A stretch of DNA of 35,974 bases, taken from contig NZ_JAELXW010000087.1 of assembly GCF_016428645.1 (NCBI RefSeq), forward strand, positions 1-35,974, given 5' to 3'. The position numbers and the translations under genes were made by a program. The notes beneath the pieces were generated by a model that saw only the letters and a list, made by a program, of their open reading frames with translations, made no database searches and was not told the origin of the DNA. Each line of letters starts with the position of its first letter. Position 1 is the first letter of the stretch. This DNA is from Glycomyces salinus (GTDB lineage: Bacteria > Actinomycetota > Actinomycetes > Mycobacteriales > Micromonosporaceae). Below, piece by piece: positions 8,212-17,332 of the stretch.

Positions 8212-8544
8212 CTACTGACGTGGACGCCCGTAGGAGAACCCCGAGTGATTGGACGGTCGTGGCTGGCCGTGGTCGACCTCCCACTCCCGGACCACGCCTC
8301 TCGGGTCGGGCTCGGACATGATGCGGTCCGCGGCGGCCAACGCGTCGTCCTCGTGCGGGAAGGGTGCGGCGATATCGGCCTCGTAGCCGCCGTCGACGGT
8401 GAGGATGTAGAAGTGCATCGGCGCGACCTTGAGGTAGCGGTGCGACCGTTCACCGGCATCGCCGACCGTGCGCCAGCGGACGACAGGATCGCCCGCCCAG
8501 TACTTGAGTTGTTCGATGGTGATGTAGCGATTCGGCCCGACCAT
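8212..8544 (-). CDS. Hypothetical protein upstream of the toxin gene (110 aa)
   Basis: The frame has good GC3. It starts MVGPNRYITIEQLKYWAG, carries HFYILTVDGGYEADIAAPF in the middle, and ends in a basic/Pro tail. No family is recognised and no signal peptide is seen. It lies 68 nt upstream of the toxin gene in the same direction, so it may be part of the toxin operon, for example a chaperone or adaptor, but this is inference from position. Confidence 0.6.
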   Translation of the reverse strand: MVGPNRYITIEQLKYWAGDPVVRWRTVGDAGERSHRYLKVAPMHFYILTVDGGYEADIAAPFPHEDDALAAADRIMSEPDPRGVVREWEVDHGQPRPSNHSGFSYGRPRQ

Positions 8545-9187
8545 GCGGTCATGGTCGCATGATCACTGCCGCCGCCCGCCACCGGACTCGAACATATGTA
8601 TGACATTGCGTTGAGGGTGGGTCACGAACCCTCTGAGCGCGCCGGGGCGGCACCCGACTGGGAACAGCCGCGATCGTCGGGCACCGCTCGGGGCGACGGC
8701 AAACCTACGTCGCTGAACCTGAGCACGACAGGTCCGGTACCAGCCCGACACGGCTCACTCGGAGAGGTCCGAGCCCGTGCCGTCGCTGGCGTCGCGGCGC
8801 GGTCCGCGAGATACCGATCGCCGAGCCCGGTCTGCCCGGCGCTGGGCTTCGCAGGTCGACCTGCTCGGCCCTTCGCCCTGCTGCACCCCTGATTGCGCCC
8901 TTGCCGGGAGAGCGGGCGCGGTCGGGATTCGTTGGCCCGGGTGTGCCGTCTGTGGTGTGAGGACGCTACCCGACGGCCGCTCGGGCACGCTCCTTCGTCG
9001 CTCGCAAGGGGGCCGGCGCACTTTCTTCGCCGGGCCGCTCCTTCGTCGCTGCGAACAAAGTGCTGGGCCCGCCTTGACGTCCCTCGCTTTCCCGCCGGGA
9101 TGGACGCGGCCTCACCACAGCGGCACAACACCCGGGGCCGATCCCCGGCCGCCGCGCCAGCACCGATCCCGACAAGGAGTCACTGTC
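8545..9187. other. Non-coding region upstream of ssb
   Basis: This ~640-bp stretch has open frames on both strands, but they are Arg/Pro-rich and read as random high-GC translation. I see no convincing gene. It contains a 14-nt direct repeat GCTCCTTCGTCGCT at 8989-9002 and 9037-9050, and a hairpin (GCACTTT 9018-9024 with AAAGTGC 9057-9063, extended by GC-rich flanks). The ssb promoter should lie to the right of these. Confidence 0.5.
8989..9073. repeat. Direct repeat and stem-loop upstream of ssb
   Basis: GCTCCTTCGTCGCT occurs at 8989-9002 and again at 9037-9050. The second copy lies inside the loop of a hairpin whose arms are GCACTTT and AAAGTGC, with partially complementary GGGGGCCGGC and TGGGCCCGCC outside them. 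It is comparable in size and place to the nested hairpin upstream of parB. Confidence 0.6.
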
Positions 9188-9628
9188 ATGGAGTTCCACT
9201 TCGCCGTCGAAGGCCAGATCGTCAAGCGCGACCCCGAGGTCTTCGCCACCGCCAACGGCAACCAGGGTGTCCGTTTCGAGCTCGCCCACAAGCCGACCTA
9301 CCGCGACGCCTCCGGCCAGTGGGCCGAGGGCAGGACCCAGTTCTTCGACATCGTGGCCTGGGGCCAGCTCGCCGACAACGTCCTGGCCTCCTTCAAACGC
9401 TACGACCAGGTCCTGGTCACCGCCCGCGGCCTCTACGCCCACGAGTCGGGCGGGTTCGCCCACCTCAAGGTCACCGCCGACAACGTCGCCGCCAGCCTCC
9501 GGTTCGGCACCGCCACGCCCGAACGCAAGCCCCGCGACACTACCCAGACCGTCCGCACCGCCGACGGCGAAGACCTCCCCGGCGACGACGCCTGGAACAC
9601 CGCCACCCCGGCCGCCGCGGCGGCCTGA
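9188..9628 (+). CDS. ssb: Single-stranded DNA-binding protein
   Basis: 146 aa from the ATG preceded by AAGGAG. The OB-fold is recognisable: VEGQIVKRDPEVFATANG, VRFELAHKPTYRDASGQW, TQFFDIVAWGQLADNVLASF, KRYDQVLVTARGLYAHES and HLKVTADNVAASLRFGTA. These are the usual SSB strand order, with the FDIVAWGQLADNV segment diagnostic. The C-terminal tail is short and lacks the acidic DDDIPF tip of chromosomal SSB; it ends in Ala. This fits an accessory, element-borne SSB that coats single strands made during transfer or replication. It is the first of three plus-strand genes (SSB, DUF4192, DUF2786), each with its own terminator. Confidence 0.92.
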   Translation: MEFHFAVEGQIVKRDPEVFATANGNQGVRFELAHKPTYRDASGQWAEGRTQFFDIVAWGQLADNVLASFKRYDQVLVTARGLYAHESGGFAHLKVTADNVAASLRFGTATPERKPRDTTQTVRTADGEDLPGDDAWNTATPAAAAA

Positions 9629-9640
9629 CCCTCCGGTCCG

Positions 9641-9667
9641 CCGGGAGGGGCCACACGTCCCTCCCGG
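9641..9667 (+). terminator. ssb terminator hairpin
   Basis: CCGGGAGGG (9641-9649) and CCCTCCCGG (9659-9667) form a perfect 9-bp stem just after the ssb stop, with no T-tract. Confidence 0.65.
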
Positions 9668-9711
9668 CCTCCCTTCAGCAACCATCCACCGACCCTCGCT
9701 TGGAGATTCCC

Positions 9712-10698
9712 GTGAACGACACGACCCCGATTCGCCTGACCAGCCCGGCCGACCTGCTCTCGGCCATCCCGTACCTGCTCGGGTTCGAGCCCGAGCACAG
9801 CCTCGTCGTCCAAGGACTGCGTGGCAACAACCTCCAATGCACCTTCCGAGTCGACCTACCCGGCGGGATCGACCACCTCGACCACCTGGTCACCATGACC
9901 GAGCAGGTCAAGACCAACGACTGCGACGCGGTCATCCTCATCGCCTACGGCGAGACCGAGCTCGCCACCGCCTGCCTCGACCGCGCCGCAAGCGACTACG
10001 CCGCCTCCGGCATCCAAGTGCTCGACCGCCTGCGCGTCACCGACCATCACTGGTACTCCCAGAACTGCCGCGACGGGTGCTGCCCACCCCAAGGCACCCC
10101 GCTCCCCGAGACCACCGACATCACCACCGCGCTGACCGTGGCCGGCGCCCGGCGCCACCCGGGCCGCGAGGCGATCACCGCACTGCTCGACCCCGCCGAC
10201 GAGCATCAGAGGGCCGCCGTCGCCCGCGCGGTCGAGGACGATCTCGCCGCGGCCTGCGATCTGTCCTGGGCCGACCAGTGCGAGCGCGACCTGCAAGCGG
10301 TCGACCACTGGCTCGGCTCCGACGAGCCGCCCGGCCCGGACGGGATCGCCACGCTCGGCCTGGGCCTGGGCGACCTGCGAGTCCGCGACTACGCCCTCCA
10401 TGCCTCCGACCAGCGCCGCACCGACACCCGTCGCCCGGTGGATCTGTGGCTGTGGGTCGCCCGGCATCTCGAGGACGACCTGGCCGCACCATCGGCCACC
10501 GTCGCCGGCTGGTGCGCCTACCGGACCGGCAACGGCGTCCTCGCCCTCGAATGCTTCGAGCACGCCCTCAAGGTGTGTCCGAACTACCGGCTCGCGCAGA
10601 TGCTCACCGCTGCACTCCAGGCCGGCATCCCGCCCGCGGCGCTCGACCGCCTCACCGTCGCCGCCGACGGCACCGAAGCCACCAGCAACACCGCCTGA
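9712..10698 (+). CDS. DUF4192 family protein
   Basis: 328 aa from a GTG with TTGGAG upstream. The start IRLTSPADLLSAIPYLLGFEP, followed by SLVVQGLRG, is the hallmark of DUF4192, an actinobacterial family of unknown function. Further family-like segments are AVILIAYGE, ALDRLRVTDHHWYS and, late in the protein, WCAYRTGNGVLALECFEHAL and NYRLAQMLTAALQAGIPP. It is a soluble protein without membrane segments. DUF4192 genes often lie with ssb and DUF2786 genes on actinomycete plasmids and integrative elements, as here. A perfect 11-bp hairpin follows. Confidence 0.9.
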   Translation: MNDTTPIRLTSPADLLSAIPYLLGFEPEHSLVVQGLRGNNLQCTFRVDLPGGIDHLDHLVTMTEQVKTNDCDAVILIAYGETELATACLDRAASDYAASGIQVLDRLRVTDHHWYSQNCRDGCCPPQGTPLPETTDITTALTVAGARRHPGREAITALLDPADEHQRAAVARAVEDDLAAACDLSWADQCERDLQAVDHWLGSDEPPGPDGIATLGLGLGDLRVRDYALHASDQRRTDTRRPVDLWLWVARHLEDDLAAPSATVAGWCAYRTGNGVLALECFEHALKVCPNYRLAQMLTAALQAGIPPAALDRLTVAADGTEATSNTA

Positions 10699-10711
10699 AC
10701 CACCACCCCGA

Positions 10712-10737
10712 GAGGGCCCGCCGAACGGCGGGCCCTC
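10712..10737 (+). terminator. DUF4192 gene terminator
   Basis: GAGGGCCCGCC and GGCGGGCCCTC form a perfect 11-bp stem around GAAC, 14 nt after the DUF4192 stop. Confidence 0.75.
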
Positions 10738-10780
10738 CGTCGCCCCGCCTGCTGTCGTCCTCACACTGGAGCACATCACC

Positions 10781-11512
10781 ATGGAACACCGCGACCACGA
10801 CCCGAAGCAGCTGGAGAAGATCCGCCAGCTCCTGGCGATCGCCGAAGACCCTGCCACCTCACCCGAGGCCGCCGAGGTCCACACGGCCAAAGCGATGGCA
10901 CTGCTCGCCAAGTACGGCATCGACGCCGCACTCCTCCACCACACCGGCGCTAGCGCGGACTTGGTCGAAGGCCGCCTGCACACCCTGCCCGCACCGTTCG
11001 CCTTCGACAAACTCCAACTCCTCGGCGGCATCGCCAGCGCCCTGCGTTGCCAGGCGGTCAACATCTCCACCCGCGCCGATGCTGGGCAGAAGCGCCTCCA
11101 TATCTTCGGCTTCACCGCCGACCTCGACCGCACCGAAATGCTCTACAACTCGCTGCTCTTGCAACAAACCGGGGCCCTCGTCCGCGGGCCTGGCCCGAGG
11201 CCCGGCGAGAGCTCGGCCGCCTACAAGCGCTCGTTCTACAGCGCGTTCACCCATACCGTGGTCGACCGCATCACCGCCGCCGAGACCCAGGCCCGGCAAA
11301 AGGCCGACTCCACACCAGGCAACAGCACCGACCTGGTCCTGGCCGACCGCCACCGCCAGGTCACCGAGAAGTTCCGGGAGCACTACCCGCACGTCCGGCG
11401 CGGCACCCGGCGCCTGTCCGGCTCGGGGCGCCGCGATGGCACCGCCGCCGGTCAGCGGGCCGACATCGGCGGCCAGCGACTCGGCACGGACCACCGCGCC
11501 ATCTGCTCCTGA
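10781..11512 (+). CDS. DUF2786 family protein
   Basis: 243 aa from an ATG with CTGGAG upstream. The N-terminal ~45 residues form the DUF2786 motif (KIRQLLAIAEDPATSPEAAE, then AKAMALLAKYGIDAAL), an amphipathic two-helix unit of unknown function. The central part (RLHIFGFTADLDRTEMLYNS, YKRSFYSAFTHTVVDRI) is conserved in actinobacterial members. The C-terminus is basic and Gly/Arg-rich (RRGTRRLSGSGRRDG), which could contact nucleic acid. It is soluble. It follows SSB and DUF4192 on the same strand. Confidence 0.9.
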   Translation: MEHRDHDPKQLEKIRQLLAIAEDPATSPEAAEVHTAKAMALLAKYGIDAALLHHTGASADLVEGRLHTLPAPFAFDKLQLLGGIASALRCQAVNISTRADAGQKRLHIFGFTADLDRTEMLYNSLLLQQTGALVRGPGPRPGESSAAYKRSFYSAFTHTVVDRITAAETQARQKADSTPGNSTDLVLADRHRQVTEKFREHYPHVRRGTRRLSGSGRRDGTAAGQRADIGGQRLGTDHRAICS

Positions 11513-11526
11513 CACGCCAACACCCA

Positions 11527-11561
11527 CCGGCCCCGACCGCGCAGGATGCGGTCAGGGCCGG
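11527..11561 (+). terminator. DUF2786 gene terminator
   Basis: CCGGCCCCGACCGC and GCGGTCAGGGCCGG pair over 14 positions (one C/A mismatch) around the loop GCAGGAT, 14 nt after the stop. Confidence 0.75.
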
Positions 11562-11984
11562 TCGCCGTATCGAACGGGCAGAACCTCGTGGGTGACACCG
11601 AAGTCCTCGCCGCGCTCCACGACGCCGGGCAGGCTTCTCCGACCGCCCAAGGCCCACTCCAGGCCGCCGACGAAGCGGACCACTACCCCTCTCCCCCCAT
11701 CTGAGCCGTCCCGATCGCTGCCGACAACCTGATCGAACTCCGTACCGCCCTCCCGCCGACCGTCACTGCCCACTCAATTCGCGCCGCCGTCTGCCGCCAC
11801 TCGACCGACGAGCCCGGTTACGTCCGGCCTGAACTGTTCGAGCAACCCGGCCCCGAGGGCAGATCGACGGTCGGGTCCGAGCGAGGCCGGAGCCCGCAGC
11901 GCCTATGACTTCCACGCCGCCGGGTCCGGGTGCAGCGTCACCGTGCCCGAACCCAGCGAGGTGTTCACGGTCGCGATCAGCTCG
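11562..11984. other. Probable decayed coding remnants, no intact gene
   Basis: This 423-bp stretch reads in short protein-like pieces on the plus strand (for example VGDTEVLAALHDAGQASP at about 11589, and DNLIELRTALPPTV at about 11718). They are broken by stops and frame changes and match no family I can name. I read it as eroded coding sequence. There is no clear promoter or repeat. Confidence 0.35.
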
Positions 11985-12323
11985 TCACGACCACGGCTCC
12001 CCCGTCTCCTGCGCGGCCGGGGACTGCGCCGGCTGCCTTCCCGCGAGCGCGAGCGCGGCGCGGACTTCTCCGGCGGTCAGCTCGCACAGCTCGGCGATCG
12101 ACTGCTGGTTCTCGCCCATCCGCCGCAGTCTGGCGATAGCGCGGGCGGCGGCCAGTTCGGCGTCGGATGCCGCGGCTCGGTTGACCGCGACGTCGATGAC
12201 GGCTTCGGTGACGGCGTTCTCGCGTTCCCGCGCGGCCCGGATGCGTTCCTGACGTCGCCGCCGTGCCCGCTCGATCGCGGCTTGACGTCGGGTTCCCTTT
12301 TTTGCATTACCCGATTCACTCAT
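11985..12323 (-). CDS. Small basic helical protein with a possible HTH
   Basis: 112 aa from the ATG at 12323 (MSESGNAKKG); GTG and ATG starts 12-18 nt upstream are also possible. The N-terminus is very basic and helical (RRQAAIERARRRRQERIRAAR). The C-terminal half contains ARLRRMGENQQSIAELCEL then TAGEVRAALALAG, which looks like a helix-turn-helix. Small basic proteins divergent from a MobF relaxase are often relaxosome accessory or regulatory proteins, so it may bind the adjacent AT-rich region. That role is inference. Confidence 0.65.
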   Translation of the reverse strand: MSESGNAKKGTRRQAAIERARRRRQERIRAARERENAVTEAVIDVAVNRAAASDAELAAARAIARLRRMGENQQSIAELCELTAGEVRAALALAGRQPAQSPAAQETGEPWS

Positions 12324-12634
12324 ACCGTCGATCATAAGCACCTACAGCACCAATCAACAACCACGCGAATCCGCAATTACGACAGTTTCAGACAAGGCTT
12401 GACAGCATTAATCTATCTTCACCAGAAGTCGCTACCGAAATAGTCAGTACCTGACACATATATCCATTTACCAGCATGTTCGCCACTCAAGTTAGCCAGG
12501 TCACATAGGTCAACACACCTCTTGCACGTTTCGTGAATAAGGATTTTCCGACAGGACGATCGCGCTCTACGTCGGCTAGTTTTGGCGCTCGGGAATTGTC
12601 GTTGGAATGAGCCGTGAGGGGGTGGTGTGCGGTG
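12324..12634. other. AT-rich intergenic region before the relaxase gene: candidate oriT/promoter
   Basis: This ~310-bp region has no gene and is markedly richer in A+T than its flanks, especially 12340-12560. It contains a direct repeat AGGTCA-CAT-AGGTCA (12498-12512) and a TTGACA hexamer near 12400. In MobF systems oriT lies just upstream of the relaxase gene, so the nic site is plausibly here, but I cannot point to a specific nic sequence. Confidence 0.45.
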
Positions 12635-15600
12635 ATGACGGTCCACAAGTTGAGCGTCGGGGACGGCTACAGCTACCTCACCAAGCAGGTCGCTGGCGGC
12701 GATGTCCAGCGGGCACCGGGGCAGTCGGCGGCGGACTACTACACCCAGGCCGGCAACCCCGAGGGCCGCTGGCTGGGGTCCGGCCTCGGCGAACTCGACT
12801 TGGTTGCGGGCAGCGCGGTGCGCGAGGAGCAGATGCGGAACCTGTTCGGCTCGGGCATCCACCCCGACACCGAGCAGCAGGTGGACACGCATCTCGCCGA
12901 GCACCTGAAGCCCGGGATGTCGAAGGTCCAGCGGGAACGGGTGTTCGCCGCGGCCAAGCGGTCCGTGAAGCTGGGTCAGAAGTTCCCCGAATACGAGACC
13001 CTGGAGCCCTTCGCCGACCGAGTCGCGAAACGACTCGGCACCATCGCCTCCGAGACCGGCCGCGCGGCGACGCCCGCCGAGATCACGAAGGTCAAGCGGG
13101 AGGAAGCGTCCCGGCAGCGCACGTCCGTGGCCGGGTACGACCTCGTGTTCTCCCCGGTGAAGTCCGTATCGATCCTCTTCGGACTCCACCCCGACGAGCA
13201 GGTCCGGTCCGAGGTCAAGGCCGCGCACGACGCCGCCGTAGCGTCGGTGATCGACATGCTGGAGAAGCATGCGGCATTCACCCGCTCCGGCGTCGGCGGC
13301 GTGGCGCAGATCGAGACGAAGGGCCTGATCGCCGCCGCCTTCGACCACTTCGACTCCCGCTCCGGCGACCCCGACCTCCACACACACCTCGCGGTGGTCA
13401 ACAAGATCCAGGGCGTCGACGGGAAGTGGCGATCCCTGGACGGCTCCGCCTTGTACGCGCTCGGTGTCGCGGCCTCGGAGACCTACAACTCCGCGGTCGA
13501 AGCCGAGCTCACCACCCGGCTGGGTGTTGCCTTCACCGACCGTCCCGGGCCGGCACGCAACGGCCGCCCGGTCCGCGAGATCGACGGCATCGACCCCGAC
13601 GTGGTGAAGCACTTCTCGTCGCGACGCGGTGCAATCGAGCACCGCTACGCCGAACTTCGATCCGACTACCGAACCGCACACGGCCGTGAACCGGACGCGA
13701 AGACCGCGTACGAGCTGGCGCAGCGGGCCACGTTGGAGACCCGCGGCGCGAAGGAGCAGATCCGGTCACTGGAGCAGATGCGCACCGACTGGACCGCCGA
13801 CCTCACCCGCCGGTTCGGGCCGGAGTCCATCAACCACATCGCTGCCACGGTCCTCCGCGCGCTGGAACCGGTGCAGGCGCTGGAAGCGAAACAGGTCAGC
13901 GATCTCGCCGAACGGGTCGTGAACGCGATCGGCGAGGAGCGGGCGACGTGGACTCGGTGGAACGTCCACGCCGAGACCATGCGCCAGCTCCGCGCCGAAC
14001 ACGTCTTCACCACCCCCGAGAAGCAGGGCGAAGCCGCCGAGCAGATCGTCGCGACCGCGCTCGGCGAAGGCACCTCGGTCCACATCAGCATGCCCACCCC
14101 CGTCGAAGTCCCTGAAGTGCTGCGCCGCTCCGACGGCGTCTCCGTCTTCGAAAAACACGAGGCCCACCGCTTCACCTCGCAGAAGATCCTCGATGCCGAA
14201 ACCCGCCTGGTCGACGCCGCCAGCACCGCCACCGTCTACTCAGCCAGTGCCGAAGCGGTCCGTCTGCGGCTTGAGGACTTCGAGCGACAGACGGACCGGA
14301 CGCTCGACGCCGGCCAACGGCGCGTGGTCGAAGCGTTCGCGACCGACGACCGACTTCTGGCCGTCGGCATCGGCCCCGCAGGGTCCGGCAAGACCACGGC
14401 CATGCGCGCCTACAAGGACGCGCTCGACGCCGAGGGCCGCCGCCTGATCGGCCTAGCGCCCTCGGCGAAGGCCGCGAAAGTCCTCGAGCACGACCTCGGC
14501 ATCCGCTGCGATACCGTCGACAAGTTCCTGTGGGACATCAGCCCCGGCAACCTGATGTCCGGCCCTGAACTGGTCGATGCCCTCCGGCACACGGAAGACG
14601 CCCGCGCGGGCCAGGCGCGCGGAGACGCGGACCAGTCCGCGCCTCTTGCCGCGGATCTGCTCGGACTCCGGCCCGGCGACGTGGTCCTCGTCGACGAGGC
14701 ATCGATGGCCGGGACGCTCAACCTCGACCGCGTCACCGCGATCGCCTCGTATGCGGGCGCCCAAGTCCGATTGCTGGGCGACACGCATCAGCTCGGCGCG
14801 GTCGCCTCCGGCGGCGCCCTGCGCCTCATCGCCGCCAAGGCCGGAGCGACCGAGCTCGACGAGCTCCACCGCTTCACCGACCCCGCCTTCGCCGCAGCCT
14901 CCCTCCAGATGCGCGTCGGCGACGGCAACGCCCTCGACTACTTCGAGAGGCGCGGGCGGCTCGTCGGGGGCACCCAGGATGCGATGGCCGATGCGATCTA
15001 TGCGGCGTGGAAGGCAGACATCCAAGCCGGGAAGCGCAGCCTCATGCTCGCCCACCGGGGCACCGTCGTCGCCGACCTGGCCGCGAAAGCCCGCGCCGAC
15101 CGCGTTGAGGCCGGCGAAGTCCGCGCCGAGGGCGTGGCGCTCCATGACGGGAACACCGCCGGTCGCGGCGACTGGATCGTCACCCGCAACAACGACTCCC
15201 GGCTGCGGTACTGCCGCGGCAAGGACACCGTCCGCAACGGCGAGACCTGGACCGTCATGCGCACCTTCAAGGACGGATCGATGAAGGTCAAAAACCACAA
15301 CTCCGGCGCCGCCACCACCCTGCCCGCCTGGTACACCACCGAGCACGTCGAGCTCGCCTACGCCTCAACGATCGACCGATCCCAGGGCATGACCATCGAC
15401 ACCGCCCACCCCCTCTTGACCCCCGGCATGAACCGCAACGCCCTCTACGTGGCCGCGACCCGCGCCGCCGAGACCACCACTCTGTACGCCGTCACCCACA
15501 CCCCGCTCCCGGCCGCACCCGACGACCGCACCTGGCGGCCCGGCTGGGACCCCGACGCCACCGCCGCCCGCGAAATCGCCGAACAGATCCTCGCCACCGA

Positions 15601-17308
15601 ACCCGACGACCTCGCCGCCACCGAAGCAATCGAACAGGCCGCCCACACGGCCGAATCCCTCGCCACCCTCGTACCTCAATACCAGTACACCGCCGACCGG
15701 ATCGCCGCCGCTCACTACCGCGAACTGGTCGAACAGCAGATGAAACCCCTCCTGAGCGAGGACGCCTGGAAGGACCTCCAAGACAACGGGTTCGGGGCAC
15801 TCGCGCGCACCCTCGCCGTCGCCGAAACCCAGGGCTGGAAGGCCGAACAGCTCCTCGCACTCGCTTGCCGCCGCTCCCTCGACGACGCGAATTCTCCCAC
15901 CGCGGTCCTCACCTCCCGCATCCAGAAACTCACCACCGACCACCCCGCACCCCCGCCCGGAATGCAACCCGAAGCCCGAGACGTCGCCTACTACGCCCAG
16001 CTCATCAAAGACCACCACCCGCGCCTGCGCCTCGACCTCGAGACCGCCCTCAACCCGCCCGCCGCGAACCTCCCGGCGACCGGCGCGAACACTGTTGCCC
16101 CACAGCCCAACGCCGAGCGCTACCGTGCTGAACTCGCCGACCTCCTAGGGGACGACCGGGCCGCACGGATCGGGACAGAGCGGGCCTGGCCCGCCGTCGT
16201 CGGCGCCCTCACCCGCGCCGAAGACACCGGCCAACACTCAGCAGAAGCCCTTCAGCGTGCCGTCGCGCAGCGGGGCCTCGACGGGCTCGACTCCTCCGCC
16301 GAAATCCTCGCCTGGCGCCTCGACCGCCAGACCCGCCTAATCGCCCACGACCCCACCCACACCGGGCAAGCCTGGCCCGCCATCGCCTGGACACTGAAAG
16401 CCTGGGAGACCCACACCGGCTCCGACGCCGCCTACCTCGTCGACACCCTCGCCCCAGGCCGCGGACTCGACAACCTCGCCATCGCCATCGCCCACTCCAC
16501 CACCGAAACCATCAACCGCGACGCAAAGTCCGACAACCCGACCGGCCTGCCGTGGCTCCACTACCCCGCCCACGTCCTCACCAGCGACGCCGCCGAACCT
16601 GACCTCCGCGAGTTCGCCACAAACCTCGCCAGGGCCATCCACGACCGCACGGACACGCTCGCCGAGACCTCCCTGGCTAAACGGCCCGAATGGACCCATA
16701 CCTTCGGCCCGGAGCCCGACGACCCCACCGCGCGCGAAGCCCTCGAAGCCGCTCTCCGCCTCGCCGCCGCCCACCGCGACCAACACGACATCACCGACAC
16801 TGACCCCGCCAACCCGCTCGGCCCCTACCCCACCACGGGCCGCACCGGCAACCGCGAATGGTGGGCCTCCGCCGCCGCCATCCTCACTCAAAGCACCGTC
16901 GATGAGACCGGCACCCCCACCGGACTCAGTGCCATGGTCGAGCAGCATCTCGCCGCCACCATCGCCCGCGACCTCTACAACGCCATCCCCGAAACCGAAC
17001 GCACCGAACTCCACGCCGCTCTCGCCGCCAAGCTCGACCCGCTTACCGCCACCGCCCTCGAACGCGACCCCGAGACCATCGCCAGCCACCCGTCGAACGC
17101 GACCGCGCTTACTACTGCACTCGCTGAAACCGGCCACCTCACGCCCCAGACTGCTGCGGATCTCCGCATCATCAAACTGCACCTTGATGAGAACCTCACC
17201 CAGAAGCTCCACTCACACCCGTCTAACAAGCCGGAACTCGGTCTGCTCCAATTTGGGGGTGCATCGGTCTCAGAGGTACGGACCATTTCCGGACCTCGCC
17301 TCGTCTAA
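12635..17308 (+). CDS. MobF/TrwC-type conjugative relaxase-helicase
   Basis: 1557 aa from the ATG opening MTVHKLSVGDGYSYLTKQVA; the TraA/TrwC name would fit. The N-terminal relaxase domain has the GDGYSYLTKQ head with the candidate nucleophilic tyrosines, YDLVFSPVKSVSILFGL, and the metal-binding DLHTHLAVVNKIQ histidine motif at about residue 247. The RecD2-like helicase follows: Walker A GPAGSGKTTAM (~579), Walker B VLVDEASMAGT (~682), LLGDTHQLGAV, then YASTIDRSQGMTID and LYVAATRAAETTTLYA. It should nick oriT, attach to the 5' end and unwind the strand. The C-terminal ~550 residues are a family-variable Ala/Thr-rich region. The last ~30 codons run up to the convergent cassette (24-nt gap), so the tail may have been altered by its insertion. 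Confidence 0.93.
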   Translation: MTVHKLSVGDGYSYLTKQVAGGDVQRAPGQSAADYYTQAGNPEGRWLGSGLGELDLVAGSAVREEQMRNLFGSGIHPDTEQQVDTHLAEHLKPGMSKVQRERVFAAAKRSVKLGQKFPEYETLEPFADRVAKRLGTIASETGRAATPAEITKVKREEASRQRTSVAGYDLVFSPVKSVSILFGLHPDEQVRSEVKAAHDAAVASVIDMLEKHAAFTRSGVGGVAQIETKGLIAAAFDHFDSRSGDPDLHTHLAVVNKIQGVDGKWRSLDGSALYALGVAASETYNSAVEAELTTRLGVAFTDRPGPARNGRPVREIDGIDPDVVKHFSSRRGAIEHRYAELRSDYRTAHGREPDAKTAYELAQRATLETRGAKEQIRSLEQMRTDWTADLTRRFGPESINHIAATVLRALEPVQALEAKQVSDLAERVVNAIGEERATWTRWNVHAETMRQLRAEHVFTTPEKQGEAAEQIVATALGEGTSVHISMPTPVEVPEVLRRSDGVSVFEKHEAHRFTSQKILDAETRLVDAASTATVYSASAEAVRLRLEDFERQTDRTLDAGQRRVVEAFATDDRLLAVGIGPAGSGKTTAMRAYKDALDAEGRRLIGLAPSAKAAKVLEHDLGIRCDTVDKFLWDISPGNLMSGPELVDALRHTEDARAGQARGDADQSAPLAADLLGLRPGDVVLVDEASMAGTLNLDRVTAIASYAGAQVRLLGDTHQLGAVASGGALRLIAAKAGATELDELHRFTDPAFAAASLQMRVGDGNALDYFERRGRLVGGTQDAMADAIYAAWKADIQAGKRSLMLAHRGTVVADLAAKARADRVEAGEVRAEGVALHDGNTAGRGDWIVTRNNDSRLRYCRGKDTVRNGETWTVMRTFKDGSMKVKNHNSGAATTLPAWYTTEHVELAYASTIDRSQGMTIDTAHPLLTPGMNRNALYVAATRAAETTTLYAVTHTPLPAAPDDRTWRPGWDPDATAAREIAEQILATEPDDLAATEAIEQAAHTAESLATLVPQYQYTADRIAAAHYRELVEQQMKPLLSEDAWKDLQDNGFGALARTLAVAETQGWKAEQLLALACRRSLDDANSPTAVLTSRIQKLTTDHPAPPPGMQPEARDVAYYAQLIKDHHPRLRLDLETALNPPAANLPATGANTVAPQPNAERYRAELADLLGDDRAARIGTERAWPAVVGALTRAEDTGQHSAEALQRAVAQRGLDGLDSSAEILAWRLDRQTRLIAHDPTHTGQAWPAIAWTLKAWETHTGSDAAYLVDTLAPGRGLDNLAIAIAHSTTETINRDAKSDNPTGLPWLHYPAHVLTSDAAEPDLREFATNLARAIHDRTDTLAETSLAKRPEWTHTFGPEPDDPTAREALEAALRLAAAHRDQHDITDTDPANPLGPYPTTGRTGNREWWASAAAILTQSTVDETGTPTGLSAMVEQHLAATIARDLYNAIPETERTELHAALAAKLDPLTATALERDPETIASHPSNATALTTALAETGHLTPQTAADLRIIKLHLDENLTQKLHSHPSNKPELGLLQFGGASVSEVRTISGPRLV

Positions 17309-17332
17309 ACCACACCAAACCTGAAGGTCCAC

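Noticed and set aside
8545..9187. Several ~90-170 codon frames on both strands between the toxin locus and ssb
   Set aside because: They are Arg/Pro/Ser-rich with no good ribosome-binding sites and no recognisable motifs, and they overlap a repeat-hairpin region.
9267..11732. 821-codon plus-strand frame across ssb, DUF4192 and DUF2786 genes
   Set aside because: It is Pro/Arg/Ser-rich, crosses three genes and two strong terminators, and contains no motif. The other frame carries clear SSB, DUF4192 and DUF2786 sequences.
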